Part shown: one piece after another, positions 36,465-48,480 of the stretch | How positions within the stretch are numbered: the stretch's first letter is position 1 | Layout: each line of letters starts with the position of its first letter | Origin: Angiostrongylus vasorum | Taxonomy: Eukaryota > Nematoda > Chromadorea > Rhabditida > Metastrongylidae | Assembly (NCBI GenBank): GCA_018806985.1 | Contig: JADANN010000352.1 | Span: forward strand, 434,001-498,000 | Reading direction: 5' to 3' | DNA: 64,000 bases | Made by a program: the position numbers and the translations under genes | Notes under the pieces: model-generated | Told to the model about the DNA's origin: nothing | The model's database searches: none | What the model saw: only the letters and a program-made list of their open reading frames with translations

Positions 36465-36780
36465 TGAAATTGCCCACCCTTAAGTCGACTACGTCCAAAG
36501 CCAGCCCACAAACCGACTATGGCTGATTTAAATGGACCGTACCTTAACCCTATTATGTCGGAAATTGACAACCATGTTATAAACGGCGTATGACCAATCC
36601 TTAAACCTATCATACCTGAACTTTGATTAATCCATGTCTTAAATGAACTACGTATGATTTAAATCATTTGCGTCTAAAAAAACCATGCTTTAAGTCGACC
36701 ACGCCTTCAAACTACCGCGCCTTAGGTCGGTCGTGCAACAAATCGACGATACCTTTAGTGGACCATGACCTTTTATAGAC
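36465..36780. repeat. Ancient degenerate minisatellite, unit about 16-18 bp
   Basis: About 18 imperfect units share a core like gaccacgccttaagtc: for example gaccacgccttcaaa, ctaccgcgccttaggtc, ggtcgtgcaacaaatc, gacgatacctttagtg, and earlier ggaccgtaccttaaccc and gaactacgtatgatttaaat. Unit lengths run 15-20. The pattern of nnacyatgnyttaaatcg recurs across the whole block. Confidence 0.65.
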
Positions 36781-37139
36781 AAGAAGGGTTAACAACTCCT
36801 ATCAATGGGCAGTTATTCTGCTCTTTATCAAATTTGTTTTTTTCATACAAAACAATTTATTGCCGAAGACGGCAAGCTTTTGCTAAGAGAAATCTCTTCA
36901 CTATGTGTATCTCATAGGAATATGGTCCAGATTACTTTTTCTTCATTTACAGTTGTTTCCTTTCTGGCGTGTTTCATTTTTTCTCACACAGAGTCCTCAT
37001 TTTTGCTAAATTCTGTTGGAAGATGTTGAAGTAAACTTTTTTCATCTTATGGAGCGATTTTCACTCAGTCGTTCAATTTTGAAATCGGCGTCACATCTAT
37101 TCATCGGATTTTCATAGATATCTAACTTGTTAAACCTTG

Positions 37140-37285
37140 CACTTTTAGCAACAATGATGCCGAAATATTTGAAAAACCCCCAGATCACAGGCGTTCGAGG
37201 TGATGATCGAACACGCTATTATCCTTTCCCGGGCTAACGCGTCCACCAACACGCCATGCGAGTACTTCGACTCGCCCTGCTCTCA
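37140..37285 (-). mobile_element. SINE-2 half unit
   Basis: caacaatgatgccgaaatat, gatcacaggcgttcgaggtg, B-box complement atgatcgaacacgct, then gggctaacgcgtccaccaac. Truncated after gagtacttcgactcg. Confidence 0.7.
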
Positions 37286-37854
37286 TCCATTCTTACAATT
37301 TTTTTTAAAAATAAAATTCTCGAACAGCTCTAACTTTACAGGGATAACAATAATGTAGACTTTTTATGCAACGAATTCCGATCCAAAGCTTTCCACACTA
37401 AACTTTTCACTTGAGGAACATTGGCAAAGACATCGAGTAAGTTGGCCGAAATAGCAAAATTCTAAGAAAAGTATGTATTCAAAAAATACTACATTTCTTT
37501 TTACACTTTTGTCACTCATTCAAGCACTTTAAGCATCTCAACGAACATGTTTTCGAGCTACAGTTACCACGTAGTCCTCATGCCTCTCTCTTCTTCCATT
37601 CATTTTATTCTGCCTCTTATTTTCCATTTCTTCCAGGATTTTTTTGTAATTTGTCATTAATCCTTGCATTCAATCATTGAATCCTCTCCATGTGAGGTAT
37701 AATTGAACTGATTAATGGTGCCTACACTTTTCTCTATTCAGCCGTAGATGGATTTAGTGGGTGATTTTTTTGCTTTTGGTTACCGGATGTTTTTTATTCT
37801 ATCCGACCTCCAACAGTTCTTGCATTTGATTCGTCTTCCCACTAAGATCTTCCA
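37286..37854. other. No gene recognised
   Basis: T-rich unique sequence, no motif. Confidence 0.5.
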
Positions 37855-38140
37855 ACTTGTCGCTTTTGGGTTTGACTACTGTTTGGGGATTTTCCGTTCG
37901 TTATGGATGTCGTTCATTTCCAGCTGACTTAATTCTTCCTGGAGTCCTGAGATAGACGAGCAAGAGCGCTTCTACTTAGACTAGGCAAAGGTTGTTTTCA
38001 GACAAGTCTGGTTTCAGTTCCTTCACCTGGGAGAGATGAGGAGCACGATTAATTCGGAGCAATGTCGAACCAAAAACCGTGCTCGTGATGGTCACATAAC
38101 TACCACGGCGCCAGCCTTCCGGAAAAGATTGCTTTTTGTA
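37855..38140 (-). mobile_element. SINE-3 copy
   Basis: actgtttggggattttccgt, cgttatggatgtcgttcatt, tcctggagtcctgagataga and tcacctgggagagatgagga align with the 55.0-55.3 kb copy. The head on minus is accatcacgagcacggtttt, tggttcgacattgc. Confidence 0.6.
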
Positions 38141-39237
38141 TACAGAGATGGCCATACTTGAATGTATTTCCATCTATGCAGTTTGAATCTTTGCAATGAT
38201 TTCAGTCAAATGCTTGTTGCAAGCAGAATTACGAGAATAAGTGGGACGTGGTTCTAGACTCCTTCAGCAAAGAAGTTTAGCTTACTCGTCACTTGCCTCT
38301 CACTAAAGAACACTAAAAACGAAGACACAGGGCGAAATGTTTGTTCGTGTTCTTTAGAGTGATCTAATCAACTGGGTCTGTAATTTTGTAGCTTTGTGAC
38401 ACTGATTAACATAGTTTCGGGTGATCAGCTTGATTGTTAATCAGAATTTGTAAGCTGATCGATCATGAAGGATGACCAAATGAAAATTCTTTGTTCATGT
38501 AAACTAGGTCCATCTTAAATAACTCTAAAAACCGTATTACTGTGAAACTGTAATGCTTCTAAGGGCCCGCATTGTTAGTCCGACTGAAGTAATTTAAGCT
38601 GGGATTGACGCGTAGAAATTGCTCATCTCAGTATCTACTACATTTTCTTTCTGAGAGAAAATGGTGGAAAACTCTGAGAACGCGGTAAAATGTAGGACGG
38701 TATGAGTTTCAAAAGTGTCATACTTGGCTTCATTTCCTTGTTATTGTGAAGCAGCTATAAGGATATTGCATATTTTCCACTCTTTTCAATCTTATCTCTT
38801 ATTCATCTTGTCTTTTTTGAGTATTTTTATCCCTATGTGGTTAACAAGCACGAAAAGAATTCTCTGATTATATTGTGTCCATACATACCTTTATTCTACA
38901 CATTTCTTACTACGATTTCTCTTTTTTCGATAAGCGCTTTGTACTTTGAAACATCGTTTCCCATTTTTTTTGAGACAACTCGACCCTACCATAGTAATCC
39001 AAAAGATGCAGGTGAGGGAAAAATGATATTAAAAAAATCTCAAGAATAAATCTCTCTTGTAACCATTGTGCCCCTTCGTGTTCTTGGAGGTTGGCTTGAT
39101 TCTCTTGGTTCCCACTCTAACGTCTTTCTTGACTTCTTCTTTTTTTTTCCCTCGTCCTTTGACACATACATTACTTGATTTTCACAAAAGATCGGTTTTA
39201 ATAGTTCTACCTTGTGCATAAATTTTTTCAATATAAT
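38141..39237. other. No gene or repeat recognised
   Basis: Short chance frames only; hydrophobic + frame 38837-39049 is AT-driven. Confidence 0.45.
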
Positions 39238-39632
39238 TTTCAGTTATTATTTACTGCCTACTCTTTTCAATGGCTGGGTATGTTGCAAAATATAACTTCA
39301 ATAATGCTGAGATATTTACAAAACTCCAGACCGCAGGTGTTTGCGGTGGGGAACGCACGCGCTATTACACTTTCCGAGGGCTAACACGTTCACCACCACA
39401 CCATGCAGGTCCTTCGTATCATCTGTTTCTCAGCTAGTTCCATCGATCAGGTTAATCCCGTTGATGGTTGATCGCTGATGGCCTAAAAAGATAGAACTAG
39501 CTGAACAGGCGAAACAAAGGACCCGAATGGTGTGGTGGTGCACGCGTTAGCGCCCGAAAACGGTAGTAGCGCGTTCGTTCCCCACCGCAAACACCTGCGG
39601 TCAGGAGCTTTGCAAATATCTCAGAATTACTG
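39238..39632. mobile_element. SINE-2 head-to-head inverted pair
   Basis: The minus copy (39238-39450) contains ttactgcctactcttttcaa, aataatgctgagatatttac, cgcaggtgtttgcggtgggg, accaccacaccatgcaggtc. The plus copy (39480-39632) contains gatagaactagctgaacagg, aatggtgtggtggtgcacgc, gcgcgttcgttccccaccgc, ctttgcaaatatctcagaat. Between them lies a single ttaatcccgttgatggttga loop. Confidence 0.8.
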
Positions 39633-41189
39633 AAGTTATTTTTCAATATAGTTGAAGAGCCGTTGCACGACACCTGATAATATTTGATCAAATAAGCTAT
39701 GATTAGCAAGTTGTTTAGTAACTTGTTTCACGACAGATTTCTTTCCTCATGTAGCTCACAGAATCTTTGCTCATCTTCAAACCGTCATCAAATCTGAAGA
39801 TTATGCTGTAATTCCTTACTCTGCTTGTATGGTTATAGAATGTAGTCGAATACAATATCGTTTTCAAAACACATTAATCTCACTCGACGAACATTAAAGC
39901 TTCGGAAACCTCTCGTAAGGTTCAGATAGGTCATCACTTTTTTAGTGGTATAAGAGATTGAGGGGGAAAAAAGAAGGTGGAGACTTGATTTGAAGAAGAA
40001 GAGTAAGGAAAACATCGACATCATTATCGAATTGGTTTCATATCCTAGGTTTCCAGGCAGAAAAGCGATTGTTCTTCTTATTGGCAAATGAATTTTTCCT
40101 GAAAGAGGTCAATCACAGAGAATACTTTCTGCGACCCGATCATTATGTTCATTATGGTATTTTGATTCAAAATTTCTCTTCCCAAACTTCTGTCGTAAAC
40201 CCAATCTTATTCTTTTGTTGAAGTCGACTATATACATTTTTATAAAAACTACCGAATACGTACATCATTCTCAAGGGCTTATAAGATGTTTTTCAAACGA
40301 CAATCTCTTGGGATTGATAGCTCAGAGCTACTAGTATGGTTTATCTTGATAAAGAAGTGTAACGAGTGAAGTGGTTAGACATAGTGAGGTAATTTCATTA
40401 GATTGCGACAGAACTACATATTCAACAACGGCAACACAAACACAATACCGTGAAATCCTCATATTGTAAAGATTCTAGGGGTTCATTCGATAAACGTGCC
40501 GTTGTTTCATTTCAGAATTGCTGGACTACAACGCTATCGTCAGGCTTTCGCTCAACTGGTGGCAGAATAGGAATTCTCTTCCATCACAGTCGACACCGCT
40601 CTGCTCTGAAAGTAACCTCATCACAACACAGGGAATGTCTCTGTGATCCAAAAATCTTAACAGCAGTCTCTGACAAAATTCTTGGAACATCGTTCTTCGC
40701 TTACAACCAACTTCGACTGAGAAACAACGATTACAAACGGAAGATGTCAGTGAAGTGACAATCATCTTAATCATGAAGAAATGTCACTCTGTCGCAACTA
40801 TTTTCTTCTACCGGTTTTGCCTAAGTAGAAAACTCTTAAAAGAATTTTCCTAAACGATACAGCCCTGATAGCGACGTATTTCCTTAATAATACTCACTCC
40901 TTCTACTTGATGAAGGACAAATCCCCTAATCATACCAATTACTCCGTCATTCCAGCGTAGTAAGCGAATGTTTGCAACAATCGTCTGTATCTTTTCTCTA
41001 CCTTCATCTGGATTTTCCAAATAACTGATTGGCTGGCTTTTTTAAACGTCTTCCTTTATTTGAACTTCATCGCAAAGTTCGGCAATATGCCAAATACTTT
41101 TCTCAGAACGTTACACTAAGAAATTTTGATCAAAGCTAGTCCACAATGTAGCTAACAATTATATACACACTTAGTTATCTGAATCCAGG
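39633..41189. other. No repeat recognised; possible exon near 40516
   Basis: A good acceptor (gttgtttcatttcag, ending 40515) is followed by a GC-richer stretch open in two + frames. One gives LLDYNAIVRLSLNWWQNRNS to a stop; the other NCWTTTLSSGFRSTGGRIGI. A donor-like gtaacc occurs at 40610. The minus strand is open too. No family is recognised, so no gene is called. Confidence 0.3.
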
Positions 41190-41415
41190 AAATTAGTGTG
41201 ATGGTTAGGGGTGACCTGTCAATACAGATGTCGTTGGTTCAACTTGGCAGGCTAACCACTCCATCCTCTATTTCTCCTGGAGCGACATATTGGTACGAGA
41301 CTTGTTCGGTAAGTTAAAAACACTGAATTCATAAATCGCTCGACCTCCACGTCATTATATAAGCGAAATATTCACTGATGACCTCCTGATACCAAAAGTA
41401 TCATGCCTGGTTTAT
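41190..41415 (+). mobile_element. SINE-1, old copy
   Basis: Head attagtgtgatggttagggg, B-box ttggttcaacttggc, body ccactccatcctctatttct and attggtacgagacttgttcg. The 3' third is lost. Confidence 0.6.
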
Positions 41416-41845
41416 CTGTGGTTCGGAGAGGTCCTTAACTGCGCTTTTTATATTCCATTGATATCTTGTCAACCCATTGTCAGTAGTTACTTCTATAAAG
41501 CTCTTCCGTCAACTTGTTAATTTACAAAGAAAAGAAACTCTTTTGGACAAGCTCATTTTTGCGACTAAGGACTATTGCTGTTGAAGAGAGTGTGCGATAT
41601 AGAAAGTATAACCTGTTCCTCGAAGAACTTGCATTCTACGAGACTCAGGGAAAGCTTTCGCTTAAGATGACGATATAGTCATTGAGGAGACTTCTTTACG
41701 GTGACTCTGTATTCAGAGGGCAAGCGTTCATCAATGGTATTCCACACAGTCTGTCTTTTCGAAACATTTGCCAGGTTTTTTTCTTTACGATTTCTTACAT
41801 TACTTTATTTATTTACACTTACACTTAATATATATACATTATATT

Positions 41846-41848
<3 letters not shown>

Positions 41849-41891
<43 letters not shown>
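41849..41891. repeat. (AT)n microsatellite
   Basis: 43 bp of pure AT, directly upstream of a full-length SINE-1. The Ile-Tyr frames here are artefacts. Confidence 0.95.
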
Positions 41892-41892
<1 letters not shown>

Positions 41893-41902
41893 CCTACATC
41901 AA

Positions 41903-42195
41903 AGGGCGCGTGTGGCGCAGTGGTTGGAGGCGCCACTACGATACACACGTGGAGTCGATCCCCGTCCCCTGGCCCTCCAAGCCTTCCATCCCTCCGGGGT
42001 CGGCAAATTGGTACCAGAATTGTCTGGGAGGATAGCAGCACCAGCTAGATACATCGGAAGGCTACGGCAAGTCATTGTAAAGGCCTGATATGCATTCAAT
42101 CACCTCCAAATGATGCTTAGGGAAGTCGGATGCATGGCGCATTCCTCAGGGACTTGATCAACGCCGAGAGCTTTATCCTTTATCCTTTATCCTTT
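41903..42195 (+). mobile_element. SINE-1 reference copy, full length with (CTTTATC) tail
   Basis: Starts gggcgcgtgtggcgcagtgg; A-box tggcgcagtgg at 41912-41922, B-box gagtcgatccc at 41952-41962. The body runs ccttccatccctccggggtc, ggcaaattggtaccagaatt, gaggatagcagcaccagcta, ctgatatgcattcaatcacc. The 3' end is cttgatcaacgccgagagct then three ctttatc-like units. A possible 9-bp duplication (cctacatca at 41893, cctacacca at 42200) flanks it. tRNA-derived, non-coding; mobilised in trans, most plausibly by the RTE LINE, though no shared 3' end has been shown here. Confidence 0.92.
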
Positions 42196-42654
42196 GTATC
42201 CTACACCACTTTGCTTTCAGTAATAACAAATACGATAGTGACAATAGCATCGTGCAACTACTGCCTACTGTCGAAATCGACGGAGCTCATTCAGAGATGT
42301 ATCGTACGTACTCGAAAGAAGTAACAATCCTCACTGAAAGCTAACAGCTCTTTCCTACAATAGATGATCATCATGCAAAAGACCATGCCGGTTGAACACC
42401 ATTCTAAATGGTAACGTTTTTTTACACGACTCCGTCTAGTAATAACCTTTCTAGCACGTGGATGAGCGTAATTTCGATCGTGCTGCTCTGTAATTGGTTT
42501 GCAACATGTCGCACATCATTCCCAATTTTTTCTAACTCTTAATTCCGCTTTTCTCTTGAGAAGGAGGAGTCGACGGTTTGGAAGAGCTTCAGCACTAATC
42601 AATGAGCGTGAAGCACTAGACATGTATCTTGAAATAATTCAGCGATATTTCCCC

Positions 42655-43490
42655 ACGATCATTATATAACCTCCACGCGTTCATCACTTCATGAAAAGCT
42701 CCCTATGGCTGTAGCTTTTAACCATGTCCAGTCTTGATGAGCTCAACGATTGAGTCGTGTAGTGAACTGTGGGGAGCATAACAATGCAGTTATTCTTATC
42801 TCTCAACAACATCATCGTAATATCGCTCCAATTCGTTTGGATTACCAACCGTCGACCATTCAGCTTCAATTGGACGACTTATTTTTAAGCTCTTTCCTGT
42901 TTTTCTTACACCTGCCAGTAAAATGAGTTCCTTCCCTAAAAAGCCAAAAAAGACTTTTTATATCAACTGGTGATGCCCTCCTTGATCTCGCAAATCAAAC
43001 ATGAGCTTCAACACCACGTATTGTGTTGCATCTCCAACTATAGACGGATTATTTTACCAGCACATACCAGAATTCTTTAGGGTGTGCCTCTGGGTGCACA
43101 GTTTGAATAGCTTGTGTCCGTACCTGTGCTATTATTTATTTGTTTCACGCTTGTGCTATTCATATGGATAAAGTGAGGGAAAATGACTGTACATCTGAAG
43201 GAAACGACGGATTCGTCAATACATACGCTTTTTCCAAGTCTGTATGTCATGCCGCAGTTTCTATTGAAAAGGTCGATTAGTGGCCTAATCTTGCGCAACT
43301 TGTCCTTTCGGTCACAAGTCATATTGTCGGCAAAGTGGATGTTTGCTAACGGTCCTTCTAATCTCGTCATAAGTCATAAGGGTAATAAACAGTAGGATAA
43401 AATGCAACGTGGAATTTGCGCTTCAGTAGTCTCTGAAATGTGGTAGCCTAACAATCTCTTAGGGCAGAGACCGATGAATCTTCTCATTTT
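42655..43490 (-). pseudogene. piggyBac-type transposase relic
   Basis: Minus strand, 5' to 3': MRRFIGL near 43480; then MTRLEGPLANIHFADN; DKLRKIRPLIDLFNRNCGMT; GKSVCIDESVVSFR, whose Asp is the expected catalytic position; RYGHKLFKLC near 43130-43080. Then GDATQYVVLKLMFDLRDQG near 43020, GTHFTGRCKKNRKEL near 42920, and NNCIVMLPTVH near 42770. This is the order of conserved blocks in piggyBac transposases (KIRPxIDxxN, SIDExMxxFKGR, KYGxKxFxLC, GTxRxNRK, DKxxVxxLST). Several frameshifts and stops make it inactive. Terminal repeats and TTAA flanks were not located. Confidence 0.8.
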
Positions 43491-43574
43491 GTCAAGACAT
43501 GTCCTTTACCAGTCACATCTCTACAGCATATCAGTTTGTTCATTACACAACCAGATGCAAAATATTGGTCACAA

Positions 43575-43618
43575 ACAAGGCAAATTGGTATCGGATTTGT
43601 CTGGGAGGATAGTGTGAG
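43575..43618 (+). mobile_element. SINE-1 fragment
   Basis: ggcaaattggtatcggattt and gtctgggaggatagtg only. Confidence 0.65.
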
Positions 43619-44304
43619 GACTAAGAACACGAGGCTCTGCTTTCATGTTTTTTACTTCTACCGATTCTTTCTAACCGTTGTGGTTCGAAAACCCGTGTAA
43701 TAATTGGACACAATAAAAGAAAGGAACAAACACTATCAAATTAACAACCAGCATGATCATACTAAGAGCTTCCCATATCACACAAGTGAAACGTGGTAGG
43801 TGTCCGAGCTTCCTTCACCTATGTCGATGATCAAAGACCGGAGACGACGGCATATAAGCCAAGATATCGAAAATAAAGTGAGCCGGACAAGTGCAGCTCA
43901 GCTCCGAATGGCATCCATTAGGCGGAAGCTGTTAGAACATCAATAACGCTGAATGACAGTTTTTTTTTCTTAGCACAACCGCGACAATTTGAATTAGTAT
44001 CATCTTTAAGCAAGCTTGTTTCAAATCATGATGAACTTCATCAATTCAAATAAAAATTGTTAGCACCTCCAGCTTTTTTTCCAGCGAAGCACAACAATCC
44101 GCTTTCTAGCAGGATGAAAACAGGATTTTTTGCGAGCTTATAAACTTTTCCTTCGAAGAAGCTTCTATCAGATGCGATGAAATTGTTGAAAACGTTGCAT
44201 TCCGTGCATCACGACATGAAGATATCCCTCAATGCATCACCGGTATACGTGGCTGCCGTACTTGTGCTATTTTTTCTACATTACCCTTCTTAACGTCTAC
44301 ACTA
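43619..44304. other. No gene recognised
   Basis: No motif found; short frames only. Confidence 0.45.
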
Positions 44305-44600
44305 CGGTGTCCAATACTATGGGTCTAGGTTCGGCCACTGCTTGAGGATTTTCATCTTTGTTATAGATGTTGTTGAATGCTCGTAGATTCTCCGTGAAAT
44401 CCTGGGATAGCTGCGCTTGGACTCGCCGAATTCGTCACCAGAGGCTTTTATTAACCCTTGTGAATCATAGGGAGCTTCTATCAGACAAGTAGCGTAACAA
44501 TTTACAGATTACGCATGAAGGCGATGCTTGGTAAACCGGTCGGTACATGGTCGAACGCTATCGCGGTTATGATGACCATCATCACCATCACTTTGCTACT
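44305..44600 (-). mobile_element. SINE-3 copy
   Basis: ggttcggccactgcttgagg, gttatagatgttgttgaatg, ctccgtgaaatcctgggata correspond to the 55.0-kb copy. The head at right on minus is gatggtgatgatggtcatca, then ataaccgcgatagcgttcga. Confidence 0.55.
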
Positions 44601-46339
44601 CGCACCTTCTAACGAGTATAAAAAATATTTCGTTTAAAGATTTTTCTCCTCATGGAATGCTAGTTCGAAAAAGGAGCTATCGTTAATTTTTCGCCGCTTT
44701 CATGTTTTCCATGTGTCTCATTTACTTCTAAAATGAAGAGGGCTTCACAGTGACAGCGTAAGGGAATGGCTAAGTCCTCCCATCGTTAATCTAATTACAC
44801 TTCAACAAAAAGACGAAGCAGTAACAATAGATCTAATCTCGGCGAAAAACTTTTTAGGAAACTTAGATACATGAATTTGTTCCGTATGCGATTGCTTTTC
44901 ACAGAAAGCAATGGTCCGCAGTCATTGCTTTCTATCCATCGCCTAGCTTTGGACTTCTGATTTGTTTCCGTTCACCTCGTACTGCTGTTTTCCGTATTGC
45001 ATTAGCCTTCTCATTAGGTGATTCCCTGCTCTTTCATTTAGAAAAATGGTATTATAACATTGAAATTAGACACCAATGCCATCACATTTTCCGACAAATT
45101 GCGAATTTTCTAGGCCTTGTTGTCCTAATCAAGGTAAAAATTGTAATTCTACAAGTCGTGTTGTCCCAGACATGGTAATTTGTTTGTGAGCCATTTTCTG
45201 TGAACACCTTTTTAAAAAAAGCATCGAAAAAACTCTATGTCTGATTAGGAGTCCATGTTTTTCTGCGTTTTATTCTTAGCTGTCATTGTCTATTCTAAGT
45301 GGGATTCCTTTCTGATAGTTAGTAACTATGTTCCGACGTGAGTTGATTTCCACTCACACGGCGTGAAAATCTCGACCGCTTTCAACTTTAAACCAGAATA
45401 TCTCAGCTTGGAGTGGACTTCGTTATTTTCAATAAAAAAGCATTAGAATCTAAAAGTCGTTGCATAAGGCAGAAGCCCTCGTATTTTGCCACTATGAATT
45501 TCTGATTTTCTGGGGCCCACCAAACATATCTTGTGCATTTTTGTTCCCTTGTGTAGCCTCGTACTTGGAAAATTAAAGCAATTGAGCTAGTGGTATTGCG
45601 ACCATTAGAACACGTTGGAATACGTTCTGATTCTTTACGGTTACTCTGGTTTCGGATGGAATTTTAAAACTCTAAACTTCTCATCTCTCTTATCGAGTTT
45701 TGATTCTTAAGAACTTTACAAACCAAATAATATTTTTAAAAAATCGAGCTCACTCTTAAATAGAGAGAACAAAATTTCTTCTATAAGCCGATGCCGTTTT
45801 CTATCCCTTTACCAGAAAATAATCAGTTGTTTGGGAGAAAACCGACTTCGGTCCGTAGGTTATCAAGCGTGCCCAAGTTTGTCATTTTCTTTCTTTAGAG
45901 TGAAGAACAAGTAATTCCAATAATGTCGCCCGTAATCCTTCGGATAAAGGCCACTTAGGATTCTGTTCATATCTAGGATGAACAGAAATACCCCCCTCCA
46001 CTTCCGAATTCCTTCCAATAATTTTCTGCCGCAATCTGTGATTTTCACTCGCACACTTGCTCACGAATTCATAACACACAAATGGTTAAATATTTCAATA
46101 CCTTCTCTAAGTAAGTAAACGGAATCAAACGGAAGAGCACTCAAATTTATTATTTCCTCCTTGGGTTCGTTGCTGCATCTTGCGTGTTGCATTACTGCTC
46201 TGCAGTACTCATACCAGTTGCACATATCATAGCAAGAAAGCGATGTTGAGGCTTTTGGCTGATACCTAGTTTACGTTCAACGAAGCTAATATCTGCACAT
46301 CTGAGTACCGTGATCGGTAAGTCGACGTAATCGACGACC
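44601..46339. other. No gene recognised
   Basis: Frames at 45863-46079 (minus, two overlapping readings) look partly protein-like (HPRYEQNPKWPLSEGLRATL) without family or splice support. A short inverted repeat (cagaaagcaatggt / gcattgctttct) occurs near 44900. Confidence 0.35.
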
Positions 46340-46735
46340 AACAAGAAGACATAGTGAAGAGGACTAAGAATGTTCGACTTCGTACTCACCTTTACCACTC
46401 CACGATTCTCTCTACCTCAGCGTACTTTTTTTTTGAATGCAGAATGAAAAATCACTCCGCGCTTTGGAATACACTACTCTAAGAGTAACCGGTGTCCTCT
46501 ATTGCAAAAATAAAAGACGGAACTCAAGATTTCGAATTCCTAAGTTTCTGACGAGTCAGAGATTAAAGATTAAAGTCAACAATAAACAACAACCGTTGAA
46601 ACATAGGCCGTTAGTAAATGGGTCCCACGGAATGTCGAGCGCACAGCAGGGAAAACAATGGAAACAATGGCCAATTTTCGTCACCAAGAGCGACCAGAAC
46701 TCACTGAGCTATTCTCACATGCCATAAGGAGAGAT
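46340..46735 (+). pseudogene. RTE-type LINE C-terminal relic
   Basis: DQQEDIVKRTKNVRLRTHLY, HSTILSTSAY corresponds to RTE VKKTKNIRLRAHLFDSTVLP. Then EKSLRALEYTTLRVTGV and FLTSQRLKIK match ENAVxVIERAxxRxMLGV and LRQRxKI. In another frame RAVSKWVPRNVERTAGKT matches RAVxDWIPRDVKRTxGRP. Frameshifted and truncated. The 96-codon frame from 46437 lies in this relic. Confidence 0.75.
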
Positions 46736-48229
46736 AGGGACTTTGCTTGCGCTTGTTCGATTCTTTCGTTGGTCAACGTCAACGGTGGGGAGTAGGTGAC
46801 GCCCCATATAATCGGTTAACTACGTTTCTCCATTTGTAATAAGAAGATTTACTATACAGTATCTCTTCCGACACAAGTTTTGATAGAAATACTTGATTTT
46901 AGTGATCAATCTTGCTTAGAAGCCTTTTGTCTTAGTGATGATAGATTTACATGAATTTCACGATTCGAAATAACAGAATTCCAACTGTTCATATCTGCTT
47001 GTCCCTGTTGCTTGAAGGCTGACAGTTTTATATTCTCTTTTTATTCATTTATTTTCACTCTACTCTTCCTGCTGTGGTCATACTTTAACCGACAAGTCCC
47101 TCTCATCAACTTTCTATTCATTTATCGAGATGTCGAAAACGCAATGGTTAAAGCTGCTGTCCAATACGCGTACTGTACCCACTGGTTTGACATCACGTCA
47201 GGCCATGCAAACCGCGACATGTCAGGTTTCGTAATTTATTGCTAAACTTGTCCATGAAAAGCTTCCTTCAACTAGCAAAAAGCGGGAGGCTGCTTATGGC
47301 AAACATCTGCACATGCTCTGGCATAGCTATATAGACGTCCAATGAGAATCAGCTTTACCAAAAATTCAAACACTTTCATGAAAACAGCAAATCAAATGCC
47401 TTGGATGACGGATGCATGCTGGAGCTGCAAAATATTTGATAAGGGATGGAAAGTTCTGGCGTTGATATATCCAGCTGTGACACAGGGGAAAGGTTTTGGA
47501 GTAACTATACTTATTTGGGAGTTCCTATTGTGACACGACACACAGAAAAAGTTTTGACATTGTCATTATGAGAACTTTAAGAAAATTGCTGAACCACTGG
47601 GGCAGAAGCGGAACTATGGAATGGTGTTGGAACCCACGTGACCTCTGTCGTGAAGCCGAGTTATTCAAGTATTAAATAGCTATTAGTTCATGCTGATTCA
47701 TTAATTTTCAAAGGCCTTCTTTTCTCATTATTTGCTGGTCTGAATGTTTCGAACATCTTGAATACCACTTCTACAAATCTAAACGAAACATCTCAGAATA
47801 TAATAGAATATAGCTCACTGGAACACCCACGAGAGTGGCAAAGTTGAAAGATTGCAGCACTACACACAATTTTTAAAGCTGTAGAGAATATTGTAGAACA
47901 CTCAGACTTAGTAAGGAAAAAAAAGTGTGCTTTTTACCTGGGCGGAGACTCGCTTGTTCGTTGAACGCAATTTCAGCATACCGTCGAAAAATCGCCATCA
48001 ATCATCATCTATCGTGCGGATCTGCTAATTAAACGGGAACTTTCTCTTTGATTAACTGACGATTTATTAGTAGCAAAATGCGTCTTCGATTAGTTCCTAG
48101 CATTTCTGAGAACACAATTCTTTCCCTTCTATCCAGAATCTTGTTAGCTTACAAGTAAATGCACATAAGTATTTCAGTCTGTTGTCGTCAAAACTATTGA
48201 CAGCGGCCATCAATTCTAATTTATAACAT
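46736..48229. other. Mostly unassigned; decayed SINE-1 traces
   Basis: 47120-47190 resembles a SINE-1 head (cgcaatggttaaagctgctg, tgtccaatacgcg, actggtttgacatc) and 47440-47480 its 3' end on minus (gttctggcgttgatatat). Both are weak. No gene is supported. Confidence 0.35.
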
Positions 48230-48480
48230 TACACGAAAGATACGGGACAGGTCGAAGAATCAGCCGAGGTGTAGCTCTTTTTCACGCGTGATCACAACGC
48301 ACTCTTCCTTGCGATTCAATTTTGGGTTTTTTAAAGTTTATCCAAAACTCTTGAAGAGTTTTACGAGCTGATGTTTTAGATTCTTGTGCTAGGACAATGA
48401 CTTCTATTTCAAAATCTTCTCCATTATGTATCAGTGTGCTATGCGCGCCAAGCTGAGTATTTGCTTTAAGTCAAGCATCT
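48230..48480 (-). pseudogene. PLE GIY-YIG C-terminal relic
   Basis: Minus strand: LKANTQLGAHSTLIHNGEDF, EIEVIVLAQESKTSARKTLQ, EFWINFKKPKI, then a frameshift into a VITREKEL-like end. This is the C-terminal half of the PLE GIY-YIG domain (TPLGxHRxxxHxGEDF, LAxExxTSARKTLEAFWI). It is the best-preserved protein relic of a PLE here apart from the 19.6-kb copy, and closest to it in sequence. No 3' arm or terminus found downstream. Confidence 0.85.

Noticed and set aside
40450..40774. Possible exon with good acceptor
   Set aside because: Three frames are open over part of it and none matches a family, so strand and frame cannot be decided.
41912..41962. Possible genuine tRNA gene
   Set aside because: A- and B-boxes are present but no cloverleaf with an acceptor stem closes, and the sequence continues as SINE-1 seen in over 20 copies.
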